This document shows positions 41,701 through 50,544 of a stretch of DNA of 64,000 nucleotides, one piece after another. The notes under the pieces were generated by a model. It did no database searches. It had not been told where the DNA came from and was given only the letters and a program-made list of their open reading frames with translations. How positions within the stretch are numbered: the stretch's first letter is position 1; each line of letters begins with the position of its first letter. The translations under genes and the position numbers were made by a program. This DNA is from Rhodothalassiaceae bacterium (lineage in GTDB: Bacteria; Pseudomonadota; Alphaproteobacteria; Sphingomonadales; Rhodothalassiaceae), in NCBI GenBank assembly GCA_026004935.1, contig BPKC01000001.1:186001-250000 (forward strand). Direction: 5' to 3'.

Positions 41701-42767
41701 GCCCGGCCCGCGCGGGCCTCGACCGAGCGGTAGGGCCAGACGGCGTCGATCTCGGCCGCGCCGGCCTGCAGCCGGCCCGTGGAATCGATGAGGCCGCGGG
41801 CGGCGAGAAAGTCCAGATGGGCGCGCACCGAGCCGGCAGCGGCCTTCCGGAGCCGCGGCGTGAGCCCCTCGTAGATGGCGGCGACGATCTCCTCGGGCGC
41901 GCGGATGCCGCGGGCGAGGCAGGCGACGATCTGGCGCTCGCGGCCGTGGCGATGGGCGATCAGCGCCCGCACCCATCCCCGCGCGTCGGCGACCGCCGGG
42001 CCGTGGCTCGGCAGATAGAGCTCCTCCGGGCGCCGCAGCAGCCGCACCAGCGAGTCGAGATAGTGCTCGAGATTGCCGAGGGGCGGCACGATCACCGTCG
42101 TCGACCACCCCATCACGTGATCACCGGAGAACAGCAGGCGCGCGGGCCCGGCGTCGCGATCATGGATGGTCAGCGCGTAGCAGAGATGGTTCGGGAAATG
42201 CCCGGGCGTGTGCACGGCCTCGAGCACGAAGCCCTGATCCACCTCAATCACCGCCCCGTCGGCAAGCACGATGTCCGGCCGGGTCGCAAGATCCACCTCC
42301 TCGTCGGTGCGGGATGCGAGCTGCGCATCGATCGGGCCGAAGCCGAAGACCGGGGCGCCCGTCGCCTCCTTGAGGGCGGCGGCCGCCGGGGCGTGGTCGA
42401 GATGGCTGTGGGTGAGGAAGATGCCGCTCACCGGCCGGCCCGCCAGCGCGCCGAGCACGGCCTCCACATGCTCGCGGCTCGCCGGGCCCGGGTCGATGAT
42501 CGCGACGCGCTCGCGGCCGACGAGATGGGTGTTGGTGCCGACCCAGGTGTAGTCCTTGGGATTGCGGGCGACGATGCGCCGGATTCCGGGTCTCAGCTCC
42601 TCCGCCGTCTCGTAGCGGAAGGCGAAATCGCGGTTGAAGCGCAGCACGACGGCCCCGCCGCGCCCCGCCGTCGCGCCAGGTCGGCCGCCGATGACCGCGC
42701 CGCCGCCCTCGCCCGGTGAGGCATCCGCAAAACGCACGGCCGTCGCCAGTCTCCTGTGAAGCTGCAC
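41697..42767 (-). CDS. Metallo-beta-lactamase-fold hydrolase, LACTB2-like
   Basis: 356 residues from GTG 42767, supported by GGGAGA 7 bases upstream. The zinc-binding site reads THSHLDHAPA, followed by HTPGHFPNHL, SGDHVMGW and PSHGPAV. A C-terminal winged-helix-like segment (IVAAIYEGLTPRLRKAAAG, LDFLAARGLID) marks the LACTB2/hydroxyacylglutathione hydrolase-like group, whose bacterial members may act on RNA or thioesters. The two genes 42767-40609 form a unit on the minus strand. Confidence 0.88.
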   Translation of the reverse strand: MQLHRRLATAVRFADASPGEGGGAVIGGRPGATAGRGGAVVLRFNRDFAFRYETAEELRPGIRRIVARNPKDYTWVGTNTHLVGRERVAIIDPGPASREHVEAVLGALAGRPVSGIFLTHSHLDHAPAAAALKEATGAPVFGFGPIDAQLASRTDEEVDLATRPDIVLADGAVIEVDQGFVLEAVHTPGHFPNHLCYALTIHDRDAGPARLLFSGDHVMGWSTTVIVPPLGNLEHYLDSLVRLLRRPEELYLPSHGPAVADARGWVRALIAHRHGRERQIVACLARGIRAPEEIVAAIYEGLTPRLRKAAAGSVRAHLDFLAARGLIDSTGRLQAGAAEIDAVWPYRSVEARAGRA

Positions 42768-43197
42768 GTCCGATTCTCCCGCGCTGCTGCCGACCGCCGG
42801 TCATGGCGGAGACCGGGCGGCCGGGACCTCGACAAGGACATCCCGTCCGCGGCTGCGGTCCCATTCTGACGCGCCGGGCGGGCGCGGCTCAAGTCACGAT
42901 CCCTCGCCCGCCATCACAATTCCTTGAGCGCCGGCAGGAGACGGAAACTGCCGGCCCTCCCGGCACCCGCCGGCGCCTTCGCCCTTGCCTTCCCCACAGC
43001 GGAGCGCTAAGCCCGCCGCCGGGACCGGGGCAGAGCACGCCGGTTCCGGCAGGGCAATAAAATTTCTGCTTCATGCGCATCTATTCTGGCAAGAATGGTA
43101 AGCATGATTACGCACGCGGCCCCGCGAGGGACCGGCGAGGCGCCGCGGCCGTTGCAACCGGCCGATGCGGCGGAGGATCTTGGAAGAGGTGACGGAG
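42768..43197. other. Divergent intergenic region, MBL hydrolase and saccharopine dehydrogenase
   Basis: 430 bases with no supported gene. The left two thirds are GC-rich and featureless. A short AT-rich block at about 43055-43115 (AATAAAATTTC, CTATTCTGGCAAGAATGG) is the likely control region for the rightward lysine-type operon and includes the inverted repeat at 43083-43096. Confidence 0.5.
43083..43096. promoter_or_regulatory. Inverted repeat ATTCT-GGCA-AGAAT, operator candidate
   Basis: Perfect 5-bp arms around GGCA, about 100 bp upstream of the saccharopine dehydrogenase start in the only AT-rich part of the gap. Lrp/AsnC-type regulators often control lysine catabolism and bind such palindromes, but none is encoded nearby, so the assignment is inference. 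Confidence 0.35.
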
Positions 43198-44334
43198 ATG
43201 GCGAAGGCGGACAGACTTCCGGTGCTGCTTCTGGGCGCGGGCAAGATCGGCGAGATGATCGCGGCCCTGCTGCATCACGCCGGCGACTATGACCTCCTCG
43301 TGGCCGACCGCGACGCCGAAGCGCTCGCCAGGGTCCGGGACATCGTCCCGGTGGCCACGCGCGTGATCGATGCGGGCGATCACGGCGAGCTGCTCAAGGC
43401 CATGGAGGGGCGTTTCGCCGTGCTCTCGGCGATGCCCTACTTTCTCAACCCCGGCATCGGCGCGGCCGCCAAGGAGGCGGGCGTGCACTACCTCGATCTC
43501 ACCGAGGACGTCGCCTCGACGCGGGCGATCAAGGCGATGGCGGACGGCGCAAAAACCGCCTTCATCCCCCAGTGCGGGCTGGCACCCGGCTTCATCTCCA
43601 TCGTCGCCTACGACATGACGAAGCGCTTCGAGGATCTCCATGCCGTGCACATGCGTGTCGGCGCGCTGCCGAAGTATCCGACGAATGCGCTCAAATACAA
43701 TCTCACCTGGTCCACCGACGGGCTCATCAACGAATACTGCAACCCCTGCGAGGCGGTGGTCGGCGGCAAGCTCAAGGAGGTGCCGCCGCTCGAAGAGGTC
43801 GAGCATTTCTCGCTCGACGGCGTCACCTACGAGGCCTTCAACACCTCGGGCGGCCTCGGCACGCTCGCCGAGACGCTCGCCGGGCGGGTGCAGTATCTCA
43901 ACTATCGCACGGTCCGCTATCCCGGGCACCGGGATCTCGTGAAGATGCTGCTGCATGACCTGCGGCTCGCAGAGCGCCGGGATCTGCTGAAAGACATCTT
44001 CGAGCACGCGATCCCGATGACGACCCAGGATGTCGTGCTGATCTTCGTCACCGTCTCGGGCCACCGGGAGGGCCGCTTCCTGCAGGAATCCTACGCCCAC
44101 AAGATCTATGCCGAGGAGCTCTTCGGCCGGCGCTGGAGCGCGATCCAGATCACGACCGCGGCCGGGATCACCGCGGTGCTGGATCTGCTGCGCGAAGGCC
44201 GCATTCCCGACCGGAGCTTCGTGCGCCAGGAGGACATCGCGCTCGATGCCTTCCTCGCCAACCGCTTCGGCCGTTTCTACGCGCGCCGGCCGGGGTCCGA
44301 TGCGCCGAGGGTGGAAAGCCGGCTGGCGGGCTGA
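43198..44334 (+). CDS. Saccharopine dehydrogenase family protein
   Basis: 378 residues; ATG 43198 follows AGAGGTGACGGAG. The NAD(P)-binding N-terminus is VLLLGAGKIGEMIAALLHHA, and the body (AGVHYLDLTEDV, FIPQCGLAPGFISIVAYDM, KYNLTWSTDGLINEYCNPCE) is typical of the Lys9-like half. In the saccharopine pathway this enzyme cleaves saccharopine to alpha-aminoadipate semialdehyde and glutamate; the reverse reaction serves lysine synthesis in fungi. The alpha-aminoadipate semialdehyde dehydrogenase two genes downstream supports catabolism here. A separate lysine-ketoglutarate reductase is not seen in the window. Confidence 0.9.
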   Translation: MAKADRLPVLLLGAGKIGEMIAALLHHAGDYDLLVADRDAEALARVRDIVPVATRVIDAGDHGELLKAMEGRFAVLSAMPYFLNPGIGAAAKEAGVHYLDLTEDVASTRAIKAMADGAKTAFIPQCGLAPGFISIVAYDMTKRFEDLHAVHMRVGALPKYPTNALKYNLTWSTDGLINEYCNPCEAVVGGKLKEVPPLEEVEHFSLDGVTYEAFNTSGGLGTLAETLAGRVQYLNYRTVRYPGHRDLVKMLLHDLRLAERRDLLKDIFEHAIPMTTQDVVLIFVTVSGHREGRFLQESYAHKIYAEELFGRRWSAIQITTAAGITAVLDLLREGRIPDRSFVRQEDIALDAFLANRFGRFYARRPGSDAPRVESRLAG

Positions 44335-44364
44335 GGGCCGGAACGGCGGACAGGGAGAGACCCG

Positions 44365-46008
44365 GTGCAGGCGGACGCGCGTGCAGCCGACGTGATCCTC
44401 GACATACTGGCGGCCGCCGGCGTGCGCCATGTCTTCGGGGTGCCGGGCGAATCCTATCTGGCGCTGCTCGATGCCTTCGTGGGGCGCCGCGACATCGCCT
44501 TCGTCACCTGCCGGCACGAGGCCGCGGCCGCCAACATGGCCGAGGCCGCCGGCAAGCTCACGGGCCGGCCCGGCGTGGTGGCGGTGACCCGCGGCCCCGG
44601 CGCGACCCAGGCGAGCGTCGGCCTGCACACCGCCTTCCAGGATTCGACGCCGCTCGTCTGCCTCGTCGGCCAGGTGGCGCGCGGCATGCGCGACCGCGAG
44701 GCCTTCCAGGAGATCGAGTACCGCCGCTTCTTTGCCGAGCTCACCAAATGGACGGGCGAGGTGCAGGATCCCGCGCGCATGGCCGAATACGCGGCCCGGG
44801 CGGTGGCGACGGCGCTCGCCGGCCGCCAGGGGCCGGTGGCGCTGGCGCTGCCGGAGGACATCCTCGCCGCCCCGGCCCCGCGCCTCGGCCTGCCGCCGCT
44901 CGGCCCCGTCCAGGCTGCGCCCGATCCGGCCGTTGTCGCCGATGTGGCGCGGATGCTGGGCGAAGCCGAACGGCCGCTCGTCCTCGTCGGCGGCGGGCCG
45001 TGGCAGGAAGAGGAGGCGCGCGCCTTCGCCTCGGCCTGCGCGCAGGCGGCGATTCCGGTTGCGGCGAGCTTCCGCGCCCAGTCGCTCATCGACAATGAAT
45101 CGCCGGCCTATGCCGGCCATCTCGGCATCGGCGCCAACCCGGCCCTCGTCGAGCGCCTGAGGGCCGCCGATCTCGTCGTCGCGATCGGCCCGCGGCTCGG
45201 CGAGATGACGACCGACCGCTACGGCCGCATCACCCCGCCGGTGCCGGAGGTCCGGCTCGTCCATGTCCATGCCGGCGCCGAGGAACTGGGCCGCGTCTAT
45301 CGCCCCGAGGTCGCGGTGAACGCCGCACCGGGGCGTTTTGCCGCGGCGCTGGCGGAGGCCCTCGATCCGGCCGGTGCCGGCCGGCGGCGGGCGTGGTTCG
45401 AGGCGGCGCGGGCCGACGAGCTGGCCTGGCGCGCGCCGATTCCGAACCCCGGTCGCGTGCAGGTCGCGGACTTCTACGCCGCCCTGCGCCGCCGGCTGCC
45501 GGAAGAGGCCATTATCACCAACGGTGCGGGCAACTATGCCGCCTTCCTCCACCGCTTCTTCGTCTACCGCGGCTTCCGGACCCAGATCGCGCCGACCTCG
45601 GGGGCGATGGGCTACGGCGTGCCGGCCGGGATCGCCGCCGCACTCACCCGCCCCGACCGGCCGGTGGTGGCGGTGGCCGGAGACGGCTGCTTCATGATGG
45701 CGGCGGCGGAGCTCGCCACCGCCGCGGCCGCGGGTGCGAATGTGCTGTTCGTGGTCGCCAACAACGGCATGTACGGCACGATCCGCATGCATCAGGAGCG
45801 GGATTTTCCGGGCCGCGTCTCGGGCACCGGACTCCGGAACCCCGACTTCGTGGCGCTGGCGGCAAGCTTCGGGATCGAGGCCTGGCGGATCGCATCCGAT
45901 GACGAGCGCGAGCGGGTGCTGGATGCGGCGCTGGCGGCGGACGGCCCGCGGCTCATCGAGCTCATGGTGGACCCGCGGGCGATCGCGCCGGGCCGCACGC
46001 TCGGCTGA
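44365..46008 (+). CDS. Thiamine diphosphate-dependent enzyme (acetolactate synthase-like)
   Basis: 547 residues from GTG 44365 with CAGGGAGAG upstream. Three domains are present: Pyr domain with the catalytic Glu in TCRHEAAAANMAEA, a central domain (about 185-330) and the PP domain with GDGCFMMAAAELATA and NNGMYGT, the ThDP/Mg motif. It looks like the large-subunit acetolactate synthase/benzoylformate decarboxylase class. No small regulatory subunit is near, so biosynthetic acetolactate synthase is unlikely. Its place between saccharopine and aminoadipate-semialdehyde dehydrogenases suggests a 2-oxo acid such as 2-oxoadipate as substrate, which is inference. Confidence 0.9.
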   Translation: MQADARAADVILDILAAAGVRHVFGVPGESYLALLDAFVGRRDIAFVTCRHEAAAANMAEAAGKLTGRPGVVAVTRGPGATQASVGLHTAFQDSTPLVCLVGQVARGMRDREAFQEIEYRRFFAELTKWTGEVQDPARMAEYAARAVATALAGRQGPVALALPEDILAAPAPRLGLPPLGPVQAAPDPAVVADVARMLGEAERPLVLVGGGPWQEEEARAFASACAQAAIPVAASFRAQSLIDNESPAYAGHLGIGANPALVERLRAADLVVAIGPRLGEMTTDRYGRITPPVPEVRLVHVHAGAEELGRVYRPEVAVNAAPGRFAAALAEALDPAGAGRRRAWFEAARADELAWRAPIPNPGRVQVADFYAALRRRLPEEAIITNGAGNYAAFLHRFFVYRGFRTQIAPTSGAMGYGVPAGIAAALTRPDRPVVAVAGDGCFMMAAAELATAAAAGANVLFVVANNGMYGTIRMHQERDFPGRVSGTGLRNPDFVALAASFGIEAWRIASDDERERVLDAALAADGPRLIELMVDPRAIAPGRTLG

Positions 46009-46047
46009 GGAAGAGGCGGACGGGAACGGGATGAAGGGAGCGCGAAG

Positions 46048-47544
46048 ATGACGGTCGATCAGGTGCTGGAATCGCTGGGGCTCGATCCGCAGGCGCTGAA
46101 CACGGGCGACCGGCCGGTGCGCTCGCCGATCGACGGGCGGGTGTTCGCGCATGTGGCGGACGACACGGCCGAGACCCTCGACGCCAGGATCGCCCGCGCC
46201 GCCGAGGCCTTCCGCGCATGGCGGATGGTGCCGGCGCCGAGACGCGGCGAGCTGATCCGCATCTTCGGCAACGTCCTGCGCGCCCACAAGGAGGCGCTGG
46301 GGCGGCTGGTGACCATCGAATGCGGCAAGATCCTGGAGGAGGGCCGCGGCGAGGTCCAGGAGATGATCGACATCTGCGATTTCGCGGTGGGGCTCTCGCG
46401 CCAGCTCTACGGGCTGACCATCGCCTCCGAGCGGCCGCATCACGCCATGCGCGAGATCTGGCATCCGCTGGGGCCGATCGGGGTGATTTCGGCCTTCAAC
46501 TTCCCCGTCGCGGTCTGGGCCTGGAACTTCGCGATCGCGATCGTGTGCGGCGATCCGGTGGTCTGGAAGCCCTCGGAGAAGACGCCGGTCACCGCGCTCG
46601 CCTGCCGGCGGCTGTTCGAGAAGGCGCTCGCGGAGTATGGAGAGGCGCCGGAGGGATTGATGGAGGTGGTGATCGGCGGGCGCGAGATCGGCGAGAGGCT
46701 CGCGGACGATCCGCGCCTGCCGCTGATCTCGGCCACCGGCTCCTGCCGCATGGGCCGCGCCGTGGGCCCCAGGGTCGCGGCCCGCATGGGCCGCGCGCTG
46801 CTGGAGCTGGGCGGCAACAACGCGATCATCGTGGCACCCTCCGCCGATCTCGATCTCGCCGTGCGTGCGATCACCTTCGGCGCGGTGGGCACCGCCGGCC
46901 AGCGCTGCACCACGACGCGCCGGCTGATCGTCCACGAATCCGTCCATGACGCACTGCTCGCGCGCCTGAAGAAGGCCTATGAGAGCATCTCCATCGGCAA
47001 TCCGCTCGAAGGCCATCTCGTCGGCCCGCTGATCGACCGCGCGGCGTATGAGGCGATGGAGGCGGCGCTCGATCGCGCCCGGGCCGAGGGCGGCGTCGTC
47101 TTCGGCGGCGGCCGGGTTCTCGCCGATCAATATCCCGAGGCCTATTATGTGCGGCCCGCGATCGTCGAAATGCCGGAGCAGAAGGGCATCATGCTGGAGG
47201 AGACCTTTGCGCCGATCCTCTATGTGGTGCGCTACCGCGAGCTCGAGGAGGCGATCGCGCTCAACAACGCCGCCGCCCAGGGCCTGTCGTCGGCGATCTT
47301 CACGAACGACCTGCGCGAGGCCGAGCTCTTCGTCTCGCCCATCGGCTCGGACTGCGGCATCGCCAATGTCAACATCGGCACATCGGGTGCCGAGATCGGC
47401 GGCGCCTTCGGCGGCGAGAAGGAGACCGGCGGCGGGCGCGAATCGGGCTCGGACGCCTGGAAGGCCTACATGCGGCGGATGACGACCACCGTGAACTACG
47501 GCCGCGACCTGCCGCTCGCCCAGGGGATCCGGTTCGAGGTCTGA
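46048..47544 (+). CDS. amaB: Alpha-aminoadipate semialdehyde dehydrogenase (ALDH7 family)
   Basis: 498 residues. The fold has the family motifs FNFPVAVWAWNFAIA, WKPSEKTP, ELGGNNAIIV with the general base, and the nucleophilic cysteine in AGQRCTTTRR near residue 287. The C-terminal block TSGAEIGGAFGGEKETG and SGSDAWKAYMRR is characteristic of ALDH7A1/AmaB, which oxidises alpha-aminoadipate semialdehyde to alpha-aminoadipate in lysine breakdown and in osmoprotection. Third gene of the operon; AAGGGAGCGCGAAG precedes ATG 46048. Confidence 0.93.
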   Translation: MTVDQVLESLGLDPQALNTGDRPVRSPIDGRVFAHVADDTAETLDARIARAAEAFRAWRMVPAPRRGELIRIFGNVLRAHKEALGRLVTIECGKILEEGRGEVQEMIDICDFAVGLSRQLYGLTIASERPHHAMREIWHPLGPIGVISAFNFPVAVWAWNFAIAIVCGDPVVWKPSEKTPVTALACRRLFEKALAEYGEAPEGLMEVVIGGREIGERLADDPRLPLISATGSCRMGRAVGPRVAARMGRALLELGGNNAIIVAPSADLDLAVRAITFGAVGTAGQRCTTTRRLIVHESVHDALLARLKKAYESISIGNPLEGHLVGPLIDRAAYEAMEAALDRARAEGGVVFGGGRVLADQYPEAYYVRPAIVEMPEQKGIMLEETFAPILYVVRYRELEEAIALNNAAAQGLSSAIFTNDLREAELFVSPIGSDCGIANVNIGTSGAEIGGAFGGEKETGGGRESGSDAWKAYMRRMTTTVNYGRDLPLAQGIRFEV

Positions 47545-47675
47545 CGACCGGTCCGGCGGCCTCTCCCCTCGTCAGCTGCCGCCACCGCGTCATGGGTTCG
47601 CCGATCAATTCGGCGAACGACGTATCGGTCATCGGTGATCGGAATGGCCGGCGCCACTCGGCACTCCCTTTCCAC

Positions 47676-47867
47676 GTCATCCACCGCCTTGACCGGCGGA
47701 TCCGGCCCCTCTCCTCGTCATCCGCCGGCTTGACCGGCGGATCCGGCCCCTCTCCTCGTCATCCGCCGGCTTGACCGGCGGATCCAGCCCCTCTCCTCGT
47801 CATCCGCCGGCTTGACCGGCGGATCCGGCCCCTCTCCTCGTCATCCGCCGGCTTGACCGGCGGATCC
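47676..47867. repeat. 41-bp tandem array of head palindromes
   Basis: Five head palindromes spaced exactly 41 bp apart (47676, 47717, 47758, 47799, 47840), each separated by the same GGCCCCTCTCCTC-type spacer with G/A changes. The near-identity of spacers indicates recent tandem expansion. Confidence 0.9.
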
Positions 47868-48203
47868 AGCAGGAAGCGGGGCCAATCCCGAGCGCCGGGC
47901 TTGTCTTCGCCAGCGCACGGGTTCGCCGGTGCAGCGGCAGGGGAAGCAACCCCAGGCGCCCGGACCGACACGCATGGCGGCTGGATTCGCCGCTTTCGCG
48001 GCGAATGACGAAAATGTGAGCGTCATCCGCCGGCTTGACCGGCGGATCCAGCAGGAAGCGGGGCCAATCCCGAGCGCCGGGCTCGTCTTCGCCAGCGCAC
48101 GGGTTCGCCGGTGCAGCGGCAGGGGGAGCAACCCCAGGCGCCCGGACCGACACGCATGGCGGCTGGATTCGCCGCTTTCGCGGCGAATGACGAAAATGTG
48201 AGC
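47840..48203. repeat. 182-bp direct duplication
   Basis: 47840-48021 and 48022-48203 are direct repeats that differ, by eye, at only two positions (T to C near 47902/48084 and A to G near 47944/48126). Each runs from a head palindrome to a tail palindrome and ends AAAATGTGAGC. Confidence 0.9.
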
Positions 48204-48442
48204 GTCATCCGCCGGCTTGACCGGCGGATCCAGCAGGAAGCGGGGCCGGCGTCCGGCCTTGGCGCGGGCGCGGCCGCCTCATGGGTTCGCCGCATCTGCC
48301 GGCGAACGACGAAATAAGATAGCGTCACCCGCCGGCTTGACCGGCGGATCCAGCAGGAAGCGGCGCAACCACGGGCGTCGGAGCTGCATGCACCCTCGGC
48401 CGGGTTCGCCGCATCTGCCGGCGAACGACGCCGGAGGGGCGC
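48204..48442. repeat. Two diverged 119-120 bp repeat units
   Basis: 48204-48323 and 48324-48442 share the head palindrome plus AGCAGGAAGCGG and the tail palindrome with an ATCTGC loop, but have different middles. Remnants of the head core follow at 48443 and 48470. Confidence 0.85.
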
Positions 48443-48542
48443 GTCACCCGCCTCTGCGAACCTCCAATTGTCACCCGCCGCTGCGTTCGCCCCCAAGGGA
48501 AAACTGACCACCGATGACCGATGACCGAAGGCCGATGACCGG

Positions 48543-49508
48543 TCACCCCCCGAAGCGGGGAAGGCGGCAGGCGGCGTCGTATTCCGCCTCGAGCCGCGCG
48601 ACGAGGTCCGCGACGGGCGGAATGTCGTGGATGGTGGCGACCCCCTGGCCGGCCGACCAGATGTGCTTCCAGGCCTTGGCCTCGCCCTCGACGGTCGCTT
48701 CCGCCTCGGCCGCGCGGCGGGTGAGATCCATGTCCACCTTCTTCTTCGGCCCCGGCTCCTCGACCCGGATGCCCGCGCGCGCGAGCGAGGGGCGCAGGAA
48801 ATTGCCGAAGATGCCGGAGACCTTGTCGGTATAGACGATGTCCTCGGCCCGCGCCTCGACCAGCATCCGCTTGTAGCCGGGATCGGCCAGCGATTCGGCG
48901 GTGGCGATGAAGCGCGTGCCGAGATAGGCCAGATCCGCCCCCAGCACCTCGGCCGCGCGCACCCCGCGCCCGTCCGAGATGCAGCCGGCGAGCAGGATCG
49001 TGCCGTCGAAGATCTCGCGCACCTCGCCCACCAGCGCGAAGGGATTGATCCGCCCCGCATGGCCGCCGGCGCCCGCCGCCACCAGGATCAGCCCGTCGAC
49101 ACCCGCCTCGATCGCCTTCTGCGCATGGTAGAGATTGGTGACGTCGTGCCAGACGATGCCGCCGTAGGCGTGCACCTTCTCCGCGATGTCGCCCGGATGG
49201 CCGACGGAGGTGATCACGATCGGCACGCGGTGGCGGACGACGAGCTCCGTGTCCTCGGCCAGCCGCGAGTTCGAGCGGTGGACGATGAGGTTGACGCCGT
49301 AGGGCGCGTCCGAATCCGTCAACGCACCCGTGATCCGTTGCAGCCAGGCATCGAGCTGCGCGATGGGCCGGGCGTTGAGGGCGGGGAAGGTGCCCACCAC
49401 GCCGGCACGGCAGGCCGCGATCACAAGCTCCGGTCCCGAAACCAGGAACATCGGTGCGGCCACCACCGGCAGCTTCAGGCGGCGCGCGAGATCATCGGGC
49501 AGCGGCAT
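48543..49508 (-). CDS. Nitronate monooxygenase family protein
   Basis: 321 residues, an FMN TIM barrel. Motifs: VVAAPMFLVSGPELVIAACR, GVNLIVHRSN, GHPGDIAEKVHAYGG, LVAAGAGGHAGR and the phosphate loop ISDGRGVRAAEVLGADLAYL, with GTRFIATAES. Some relatives oxidise nitronates; others are enoyl reductases or of unknown role. AGGAGGAG lies 7 bases upstream of ATG 49508. The stop at 48543 lies just beyond the repeat array. Confidence 0.9.
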   Translation of the reverse strand: MPLPDDLARRLKLPVVAAPMFLVSGPELVIAACRAGVVGTFPALNARPIAQLDAWLQRITGALTDSDAPYGVNLIVHRSNSRLAEDTELVVRHRVPIVITSVGHPGDIAEKVHAYGGIVWHDVTNLYHAQKAIEAGVDGLILVAAGAGGHAGRINPFALVGEVREIFDGTILLAGCISDGRGVRAAEVLGADLAYLGTRFIATAESLADPGYKRMLVEARAEDIVYTDKVSGIFGNFLRPSLARAGIRVEEPGPKKKVDMDLTRRAAEAEATVEGEAKAWKHIWSAGQGVATIHDIPPVADLVARLEAEYDAACRLPRFGG

Positions 49509-49632
49509 CGGGCGTCTCCTCCTCGACAGGTGATGAAACCCCGCCCTTGCGGCGGGCGCGTCGCCCCCCTCTTAGGCCGCTGGCGGCGCCCTGCGCAGCT
49601 CCACCAACCGTGGGGTCCGGACGGCCCTTGCC

Positions 49633-50544
49633 TTACGGCCAGGCGGCGAGCGGCGGCAGCGACATCAGGATCGCCTCGGTGTTGCCGCCGGTCATGAGGC
49701 CGAAGCGGGTGCCGCGGTCGTAGAGCAGGTTGAACTCCACATAGCGGCCGCGCTTGACCAGCAGCTTCTCGCGCTCTTCCTCGCTCCAGGGCCGATGCAT
49801 GCGCTCGCGCACGATCGGCAGGAAGGCGTCGAGGAAGGCGCGGCCGACATCGCGGGTGAAGGCGAAATCCGCCTCCCAGTCGCCCGAATCCAGATAGTCG
49901 TAGAAGATGCCGCCCGCCCCGCGCGGCTCGTCGCGGTGGGGAAGGAAGAAGTATTCGTCGCACCAGGCCTTGAAGCGGTCGTAATAGCCCGGATCGTGGC
50001 GGTCGCAGGCGGCCTTGAGCGCCGCGTGGAAATGCTGGACGGCGTCCGGCATCTCGAGCGCCGGGGTGAGATCCGCGCCGCCCCCGAACCAGCCCTTCGT
50101 CGTCACGATCATGCGCGTGTTCATGTGCACCGCCGGCACATGGGGGTTCATCATGTGGGCGACGAGCGAGATCCCGGAGGCCCAGAAGCGCGGGTCCTCC
50201 TCGGCGCCCGGGATCTGCTTGTTGAAGGGCTCCTTGAAGCGGCCGTAGACGGTGGAGATGTTCACGCCCACCTTCTCGAACACCCGCCCGCGCATGATGG
50301 ACATTTCGCCGCCGCCGCCCCTGCCGTCGGGCATGGCGGGATCCGGGCGCGTCCAGCGTTTGCGCATGAAGCGGCCCGGTTCCTGCTCGGCGCCCGGGCC
50401 CTCGTAGAGATCCTCGATCTTCTCGAAGGCGGCGCAGATCTCGTCGCGCAGCGCCTCGAACCAGGTGGCCGCGCGCGTCTTGCGGTCGTCCCAGATGTCC
50501 ACTCCGTCCTCCCAGTCAGCATTCTTCCAGTCGATGGCCGTCAT
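49633..50544 (-). CDS. hemF: Oxygen-dependent coproporphyrinogen III oxidase
   Basis: 303 residues. It decarboxylates coproporphyrinogen III to protoporphyrinogen IX with O2 in haem synthesis. Family blocks: [52 protein letters not shown]-like region ([16 protein letters not shown]) and [21 protein letters not shown] 50544 lies 29 bases inside the trmL coding end, so the two genes overlap. The enzyme implies aerobic growth. Confidence 0.96.
   Translation of the reverse strand: MTAIDWKNADWEDGVDIWDDRKTRAATWFEALRDEICAAFEKIEDLYEGPGAEQEPGRFMRKRWTRPDPAMPDGRGGGGEMSIMRGRVFEKVGVNISTVYGRFKEPFNKQIPGAEEDPRFWASGISLVAHMMNPHVPAVHMNTRMIVTTKGWFGGGADLTPALEMPDAVQHFHAALKAACDRHDPGYYDRFKAWCDEYFFLPHRDEPRGAGGIFYDYLDSGDWEADFAFTRDVGRAFLDAFLPIVRERMHRPWSEEEREKLLVKRGRYVEFNLLYDRGTRFGLMTGGNTEAILMSLPPLAAWP

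Larger units (their letters stand above)
47594..48541. repeat. REP/BIME-like palindromic repeat array
   Basis: About 0.95 kb without a gene, filling the space between convergent genes. Eight copies of the palindrome ATCCGCCGGCTTGACCGGCG (head unit, with GTCAY in front) start at 47676, 47717, 47758, 47799, 47840, 48022, 48204 and 48324, the first degenerate. Tail palindromes of the form GGTTCGCCG-loop-CGGCGAACGAC or GGATTCGCC-loop-GGCGAATGAC close each larger unit. Head and tail are inverted copies of one GTCAYYCGCC core, so each unit is a paired REP. The apparent reading frames here are artefacts of the palindromes. Confidence 0.9.

Noticed and set aside
43108-47130. 1340-residue minus-strand frame opposite the lysine-type operon
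   Set aside because: Antisense shadow of three clear enzymes; no start signal and no family motif.
47676-48442. CRISPR-like regular spacing
   Set aside because: The repeats are palindromic and vary in unit length, the 41-bp units have near-identical spacers, and no cas gene is present; REP/BIME fits better.
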